Below are positions 58,301-64,000 of a stretch of DNA of 64,000 bases, in pieces. The translations under genes and the position numbers were made by a program. This stretch comes from Hypomesus transpacificus. Its lineage: Eukaryota > Chordata > Actinopteri > Osmeriformes > Osmeridae. Numbering within the stretch: the first letter of the stretch is position 1; each line of letters opens with the position of its first letter. The notes beneath the pieces were generated by a model, which was not told where the DNA came from, did not search any database, and saw nothing but the letters and a program-made list of their open reading frames with translations. The DNA is taken from NCBI RefSeq assembly GCF_021917145.1, contig NC_061061.1:4349390-4413389 (forward strand), written 5' to 3'.

Positions 58301-61300
58301 CTGGAAACATGAGCCCAGACATTTCTCTTCATTAGATTTACAGCCAGTCAGCACATGATCCCTTCATGGCAGACGGCCCAAAATAGTGTGACCACCAGCG
58401 TGCTGATTCACATCCACATACTTAGGAAAATAAAAAACACACGACGCTCCACCACACACGTCCCTCTTCAGAAGCAGAACCAATTTTATTGGGCCGTCAA
58501 ATCAAACATGCCATAAACTGACGGAGACTTGTGGCTCGACGCTTGTCATCGTGTTTGCGTTTACTCACGAGGTAAGATAGGTGTGTGTGTGCGTGTTCCC
58601 ACTGACCTGGTAGCTGTCCAGCGGTCTCTGTAGCCTGGTGGAGCGTGCCGACACACAGCCCATAGACACAGACAGCACAGCCTCCACCAGCAGGGGCAGA
58701 GTGCCCGAGTGTTGGACAGGCCTCACACACACCTGCAACCTGCGGGAGTGACCCTGTGAACACACAGATGTATATGCACACACACACACACACACAGTCA
58801 GTCAGCTGACCCTAACCCTGACAGCTACAGTCAAAGTCAAGCTGGAAACAGTGGAGGAACCTGTCGCAGCTGGAAGACCCCCCCAGTGGTGATGTCCTTC
58901 ACAGGCTGCAACTCCACAGCAGCGTATTCCCCCTGCTCGTTCAGCTCCTGGATGGAGGCCCACAGCTCAATCCTACGAGACACCTCGCTCCACCTGGCAC
59001 ACACCACAGACAGGGGAGGTGTGTGTAGCAGCGGCAGCATAGTAATATAGTGCTAGTCTTTGTGTGTGTGCATGTGTGTGCGTGTGTGGTGTACCTAGAA
59101 GTCTAAAAGAGGAAAAAGAGGAGAAGTATGGTTGGTGTGTGTGTGTATGTGTGTGGGTTGTGCATGTGTGGATGTGCGTGTCTGTATATATATAAGTGTG
59201 TGTGTGTACATGGATGTGTATTCCCCTCACCGGTCCTGGAGCGTGCGCGTCTTGGCCTCCAGGGCGTTGGGCTCCCAGAGCGAGCGTCCGTTCCCGGCGC
59301 AGCGGTGGCCCCACACCTCGATGGCCAGAGCCCCGTCTGAAATGAACTCGAGGAACTCCTCCGTCACGTGGACCACGTAGTCCTGCAAACCCCCCCCCAT
59401 GGCGAACACACGCAGCATTACAACTCCTGAACGGCCGTTAGGCAGTACCAGTCCTCCACACAACAGGGGGGCGCCCTCTCCCTCACCTGGCAGTGATCAA
59501 ACCTGACGCTGAACTGGGTGTCTGGGCTGCGGGGGGAGGGCGTGTCAGGGCTGACCATGGGAGGGGCCACGGTGGGCTCTGCATGCTCCCAGAAGGTGTA
59601 CTGGCAGAAGACGAAGTTGGACAGGTTGAGGGGCAACCCTGTGGCCTCCCTAACCCGCACCTGAGTCCAGACACAGACAGAGACAGACGCACAGACAAAG
59701 AGACAGTCCCAGACAGAGACACACAGACAGACACAGAGACACCGAGACAGACAGAGGGATATTTAGGGACCATGAGACATGGGTCAGCAAAGAGGCTCTT
59801 ACTGGACACCGTGACGTCAAGTAGTCAGTGAAGCAGTATCTGCATGAACACTGTGTGCTATCTCACATAACCACAACAAGGCAGTGGGCCTGTTCTTTGC
59901 TGCAGCGTACCCTGCAGGTGAGCCTCTTGGCCATATGGACAATCTCTCCGTTGGTGTCCATCACCTCGTAGCAGCTGCTCTCGCTGGAGTTCTCCGACGA
60001 GTCGTCTCCGCCAACCAGACGCTCAGGAACTGCGCCACTCACCCGTGTCAGCTCGATGTGCAGCCTGCCGGCTACCTGTCACACACACACACACAAACAC
60101 AGTTACTTAGGGTAGTTAGTGTACATGGTATGGCCTGTTTCTGCATGGTGCTAAACATGTCCACAGCAGGCACAGTAAAGTAATAGAGCTATCATATTCA
60201 TAGAAAAGCCAGTTAACCCAGAAAACAGACTGAGACGTTCATGATGATGTGGGTTTTGCTGAATCATACCTCCCCCTGTTGGCTGATGATGGGTACAGCA
60301 TACTGCAGCTTGATGTCATGGAAGAGGCACTCCAGGAAGATGTTGGCCACGCCGATCAGATTGTGGTTCTCCTGTGCCTCATAGAACGGGTCTGTGTGCT
60401 TGTTGCTGTCCAGCTTGTTATACTGGAGGAGACCAGAACGTAAGAACATGTTCTATATCCTGGGTATAGCTCAGTGGTGGAACACTTGACTGCAGATCAA
60501 GAGGTTGCAGGTTTTAATCACCCCTGTATGTTGCTTTGGATAAGTGTCTGCCAAATGGACACATTACTGTAGCCTCTACCCCTTCAACAACATATACTAC
60601 TAATTCACTATTTACTACTACTCATTTACAGTTACCCAGCTATCTTACCCTGCTTCTCCTACGCAGGTCAGCAGAAAACACTCAAATCATTACCCCGAAT
60701 TAGAGAGAAGTATATCACTTGACTTCTAACTCCCCAAACTTGCTCCCTACGCCCGATTCCAATAAAGGTTTCTTCTATCCAAAGTCCCTCCCTTTCCCGT
60801 CCTCTCCTCCCTCCATCCCTCATCTGTCCTACCCCCTCTTCTCCCTCCTTTCCTCCCTCCCCTTCCCTCCATCTCTTACCACCTCGTCTGTGCCCTCCTT
60901 CCAGTCTCGGTAGTGGTCTCTCATGTCCACCAGCTTGTTCTCCAGCTTCTCGATAGTCCACACCTGGGTGCCCTTCCCTTTCCTCCGCACCTGGATTGCC
61001 GGCTCGCTCACTATAGCCCCGCGCTGTCACACACAAACACACATATAAAAATATACTCAAATAAATACATGCACACAGACACACACACACATACTCACAT
61101 AAACACACACACAAACACACACAGGTTTGTTTTTCTATCATAGTAGGGCTCAACCATTCACTCCCATTCAACATTGTGTTATCTCTGACCACTAACCCTT
61201 AACCGTAACCTAAACACTTCATGTAATTGAAACACAAATTCTAACCTCAATCCTAAAACCCCTGAAAAAAAGCATTTGACGTTAAGGGGCCCAACAAAAT

Positions 61301-63672
61301 GGCCCCACAAGGTCAAGTTTTTCATGTTTCACTATACTTGTGAGGACATTAGTTCCCCACAAGGGTAATTAAAGAACACCAAACACACACACACAAGGAT
61401 ATAGACATAATTCTTCGCGCACACACACGCAGAGAGGGGTCAGGGAGTTCTCACCTTGCGGTTGGCACTCAGGTTGGCCGCAGGGATCTGGAGGGTGACC
61501 TGGTAGTCAGTGAGTTTGCTCATCTCCTCTGCCAGGAAGTTTGCCTCTCGCACCAAGGTGTTGGCCTTCACGACCTGCTCCCTGAGCCGAGACAGACTCT
61601 GACGGAACAGCTCGTCCCTGGACACAAACACAGACGTTGTTAAAGATACACACAAAAAGTATCTCTGCTGGCATCCACCTAAACGTCCACCAAACGTGTG
61701 TGATCTTAACCTTGAAGTTTGTGTAAGGCTTGGATTGTGTGTGTGTGTATGTACGTTTGTATGTGTGTGTATGCACGTGTGTGTGTGTCTGCATGTCCAT
61801 CACCTCTCCTCGGTCCAGAGCCTTAGCTTGCTGTTGGGCGTGTGGGTGGGGAAGGTGAGACGGTCGCTGCTGCTGCGATGATGCTGTGACGTCCTCTCGG
61901 GTGACAGCTGCTGCCGTAGCGTTTCCAGCTCTCTCTCGTACATCCTCCTCTGCTCCTCCAGCGCCGTGCGCTTCTCCTCCAGGTACTGCTTCTCCAGAAC
62001 CTGGACCACGTTCTGCATGGGGTCTACAGCGCACAAGGGAGACAGCACGTACACTTATGGGATACACCAGTATATACACTTATCCAGTTCCGTTCACTTT
62101 ATTTGATGCATAAGGAAATTCAAGAATCCTATCTAGATCTTCTATATCTATGTCTTCTCTGTGACTGCCGAATTTGTAAGACGCAGGGAGACACTGGTTT
62201 TAGGAAGTCTATCTTGTCCTGGGTTTCTCCATAATCTTAAAAGAAACCCAAGTTGGATCAAACAATCAGATTGAGTAAAAAAACAAACAAACACAAGCAA
62301 CCAATGCCCGGCTGTGTCATGTCATAACTCATGTCCCGCTGGCTTGCATGCCGACAGTGCAATTAAAATAACTAAGCCATGACCTGCACAATTTCAGTGC
62401 TGAATCAAGTGAGGCATCCAGTCAAAAGACCAAACTTGAACGCTCCTGTTGCAGGGATCGTGCAGTGCAGAGAAAGTAACCCAGCGATGGCAGCTCAGCC
62501 ACAGTGTAACAGGGCCTTGGGCCACCCCCTCACTGTCCACAGGACTGGGACAGGGTCAAGAGGACTGGAGGGCGTGCACACCACACAGGAACAGCTTGTG
62601 CATGACATAACCATTGCATGACTCAGCTTTGTCCCAGAGCAACTCCAGCGGGGAGTTTGAGTGGGCAGGCAGTGGATGTTTGGATGCCATGGTTGTGGGG
62701 ATGGAATAGGGCAGGCAGTTCATCCACAACACATCCCGCTTTCGAGTCATATTTAAGACAAAACATTCAGTTTAAGAAATTCGGTCAAGGTGGCTCCCTG
62801 TTAGAAACATGAACAGGTGGATGAGTCTAAAACCATGGAGCAGAGAGAGGAGGATGAGTTTACAAGGAGGGACCATAGAGAAAGAACGAGGGATGAGTCT
62901 AAAAAAGTGGCCAGTTAGAGAGAGAAAAATGAGTTTAAAGAAAGGGACCTGATAAAGAGAGAGATCAGTTCCAAGAGAGGGACCAGAGAGACAGGCAAGA
63001 GAGACAAGGTGGAATAGGGTTAGCCTTACCGTTGTTCCCCAAGGTCTTCATCATCACCTCCATCTGGGCAAACTCGTAGCTGTAGTCCTGCTCCGATGAG
63101 GCCTCGCTGGCCGTCTCCACGTCCGCCTCCACAAAGCTCTCCCTGGGGGATGCCCGCTCCAGCTCCTTCAAGCGGTCGCGTCGCTTACGCAGGGGCAGGT
63201 TGATCCTACAGCCCAGCAGGATGTACAGCTCACGTCAGACATCCAGCAACATCCCAGCATCCAGCTTCATCTAGACCAGAGCTGCCCAACCTTGTTCCTG
63301 AAGAGCTACAGTGTTGTGGGTTTTTATTCCAACCCTGATCCCGCATACCTGATTCAAATTATTAACTGAGAAGATAAACTGTGTAGATAAACTGGGGTTG
63401 GAGCAAAAACATATTGTACAGGAGGGTAACTCTCCAGGAACAGGATTGGACAGCCCTCTCCAGGAACAGGGTTGGACTGCTCTCATCTAGACCCTTCCTG
63501 CACCTAATTTCCTGTTCAAAGCTATGTCTGGTAAGAATAAGACTAGATATTTCCAAAATAACAGCAGGCGAGTTTCACGGTTTACCTGAAAAAGTGGTTG
63601 TTCCCCCATAATATGCGGTCTCCATGCCAGAGGTGGACCAAGGAGTCGATCATGGTTCCGTTCACACAGGTT
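49394..63672 (-). CDS. KIF13-type kinesin-3, partial (FHA to CAP-Gly; motor off the right edge)
   Basis: Plus-end-directed kinesin-3 of the KIF13A/KIF13B (GAKIN) group. About 25 exons are visible. The first, 63672-63586, is the end of the FHA domain (HGDRILWGNNHFFR). Then come acidic and coiled-coil exons (63205-63030, 62023-61804, 61617-61455), the kinesin-3 central domains (61023-55484; e.g. NLIGVANIFLECLFHDIKL, LNLSNFVFCQYTFWEHAEP, DALAIEVWGH-like text, SPNERIYLIIKATVQLSHP), the conserved segment SPFKVLSPQPPKFLKSLLP (52280-52129), a 1.3-kb Ser/Pro-rich exon (50973-49650) and the final exon (49527-49394). The last two exons together form a CAP-Gly domain (VGKRSGTVHYVGGVEFAKG, then GKHNGTVQGRVYFRC). 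The protein ends 17 residues after SRLT. The CAP-Gly domain points to KIF13B; the rbm24 neighbour points to KIF13A, so I give no symbol. Confidence 0.92.
49900..50135 (-). repeat. Coding repeat: Pro/Ala/Ser/Val-rich tract before the CAP-Gly domain
   Basis: On the plus strand, units like 'ctggggctgaggcagggg' recur with variation about a dozen times. Read as KIF13 they encode repeated APxLSPAS and PAPVxxP phrases. The frame stays open across the tract. It is a degenerate minisatellite that has become coding sequence, or is tolerated there, about 75 residues N-terminal to the CAP-Gly domain. Confidence 0.8.
52351..53240. repeat. 19-bp minisatellite filling a KIF13 intron
   Basis: About 47 copies of the unit GGGATGGTGGTGTCTGTCT with point variants (GATTATTGTG, TGAGATGG, TTTGGGATGG). 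The host intron runs from 53246 to 52281 on the minus strand, so the array starts within about 10 bases of the 5' splice site and ends about 70 bases from the 3' splice site. All three plus-strand frames stay open over long stretches because the unit has no stop codon and 19 is not a multiple of three; I do not regard these as genes. Confidence 0.97.
53885..54008. repeat. Dispersed teleost repeat fragment
   Basis: The text 'ttttatttatacagcccatt' and 'caaggtgctttacataaaat' belongs to the same family as 19358-19440 and 55183-55290. It lies in a KIF13 intron. Confidence 0.55.
54494..54696 (+). repeat. tRNA-derived SINE (Leu-like head)
   Basis: It starts GTCAGATAGCTGAGCGGTTA (A-box-like), has GGTTGCCGGATCGATTCCC (B-box-like) and ends with 'gtcgctctggataagagctt' and a short A/T-rich tail. 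It is the same family as the SINE at 15072-15268, in opposite orientation, and lies in a KIF13 intron. Confidence 0.85.
55183..55292. repeat. Dispersed teleost repeat fragment
   Basis: The text 'aatgtatttgtatagcccct' and 'cacagggggcttcacatacg' matches the pattern of 19358-19440 and 53885-54008. It lies in a KIF13 intron. Confidence 0.5.
60461..60575 (+). repeat. SINE with a tRNA-Cys-like head
   Basis: The first 70 bases closely follow eukaryotic tRNA-Cys: GGGTATAGCTCAGTGGTGG (D arm and A box), CTTGACTGCAGATCAAG (anticodon arm with GCA) and a degenerate T arm (GGTTGCAGGTTTTAATCAC). It is followed by 'gctttggataagtgtctgcc', the same tail family as the Leu-like SINEs. The mutated T arm rules out a working tRNA gene. 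It lies in a KIF13 intron. Confidence 0.8.
63275..63490. mobile_element. Hairpin-forming MITE-like repeat
   Basis: The left part 'gctgcccaaccttgttcctg' is the inverted counterpart of 'caggaacagggttggactgc' on the right. The inner arms 'tttattccaaccctgatc' and 'ggggttggagcaaaaaca' also pair. An extra partial copy of the right end ('aggaacaggattggacag') is present. It is a common type of teleost dispersed repeat and lies in a KIF13 intron. Confidence 0.75.
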
Positions 63673-64000
63673 CTGACAATGAGAGAGAAAGCAGGTGGGC
63701 CAAAGGAAAACATTTGGTAATAAAAACTGTACATCAAAAAGCCCAGGCACGAGGGTTGCAGACTATCAGTGGCGCACTGACAATGTAAATTACAGCAGAA
63801 CAATGTCTTTGTGGTGAGAGCTATGGAGCAGGGCTTTGATATCAGAGATGCCTTCACCGTGAGCTCATGAGAAACCCTGAGGTCCAGTCAACCATGAGGA
63901 CTGAGGGGAGGGGGAAGATGAGGGAGGGAGAACGAGGGAGGTAGGGAGGGGGAGGGAGGGGCTGGATGAAGGAGGAAAGGGGAGGCGGGGTTGTTGGGTG

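Noticed and set aside
60461-60535. Functional tRNA-Cys gene
   Set aside because: The T arm is degenerate (GGTTTTAATC in place of GGTTCAAATC-type) and a SINE tail follows directly, so it is a SINE head.

Overview
The window is animal nuclear DNA from a teleost fish with a fairly compact genome. The evidence is short GT-AG introns, intact and broken Tc1-like transposons of the kind common in salmoniform, esociform and osmeriform fish, tRNA-derived SINEs with a teleost-type tail, long CA/GA microsatellites, and exons that translate to recognisable vertebrate proteins. I cannot name the species. All gene models were assembled by eye from splice sites, reading phase and remembered family features; no database was searched.

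Layout, left to right. 1-5.9 kb holds a possible 5' end of a minus-strand gene running off the left edge, a broken Tc1 element and a small hAT-like element. 5.9-9.8 kb is the only plus-strand gene, a ten-exon receptor-like protein with cysteine-poor Ig-like domains and PPSY motifs in its tail. 9.2-16.8 kb is a direct segmental duplication of the 3' ends of two convergent genes (the Ig-like gene and npy). One copy carries an intact Tc1 element with an uninterrupted transposase; the other carries a SINE and a very long GA repeat.

From 16.6 kb to the right edge every recognised gene is on the minus strand: npy, stk31 (tdrd8), malsu1, smpd5, a speriolin gene (spatc1), a decayed grina (lifeguard/TMBIM3) pseudogene, rbm24, and the 3' two thirds of a KIF13 kinesin with FHA, central and CAP-Gly regions. 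The KIF13 motor domain lies beyond the right edge.

The genes are not a pathway; they look like three conserved-synteny blocks joined together: npy-stk31-malsu1 (human 7p15 type), smpd5-spatc1-grina (human 8q24.3 type) and rbm24-kif13 (human 6p22 type for rbm24/KIF13A). The most interesting items are the npy/Ig tail-to-tail duplication with a natural empty site for the Tc1 element, the grina pseudogene with a transposon inside an exon, the cysteine-poor Ig-like receptor, a KIF13 intron made almost wholly of a 19-bp minisatellite, and a coding repeat next to the KIF13 CAP-Gly domain. I found no convincing new molecular system; the unusual features are mostly genome-structural.
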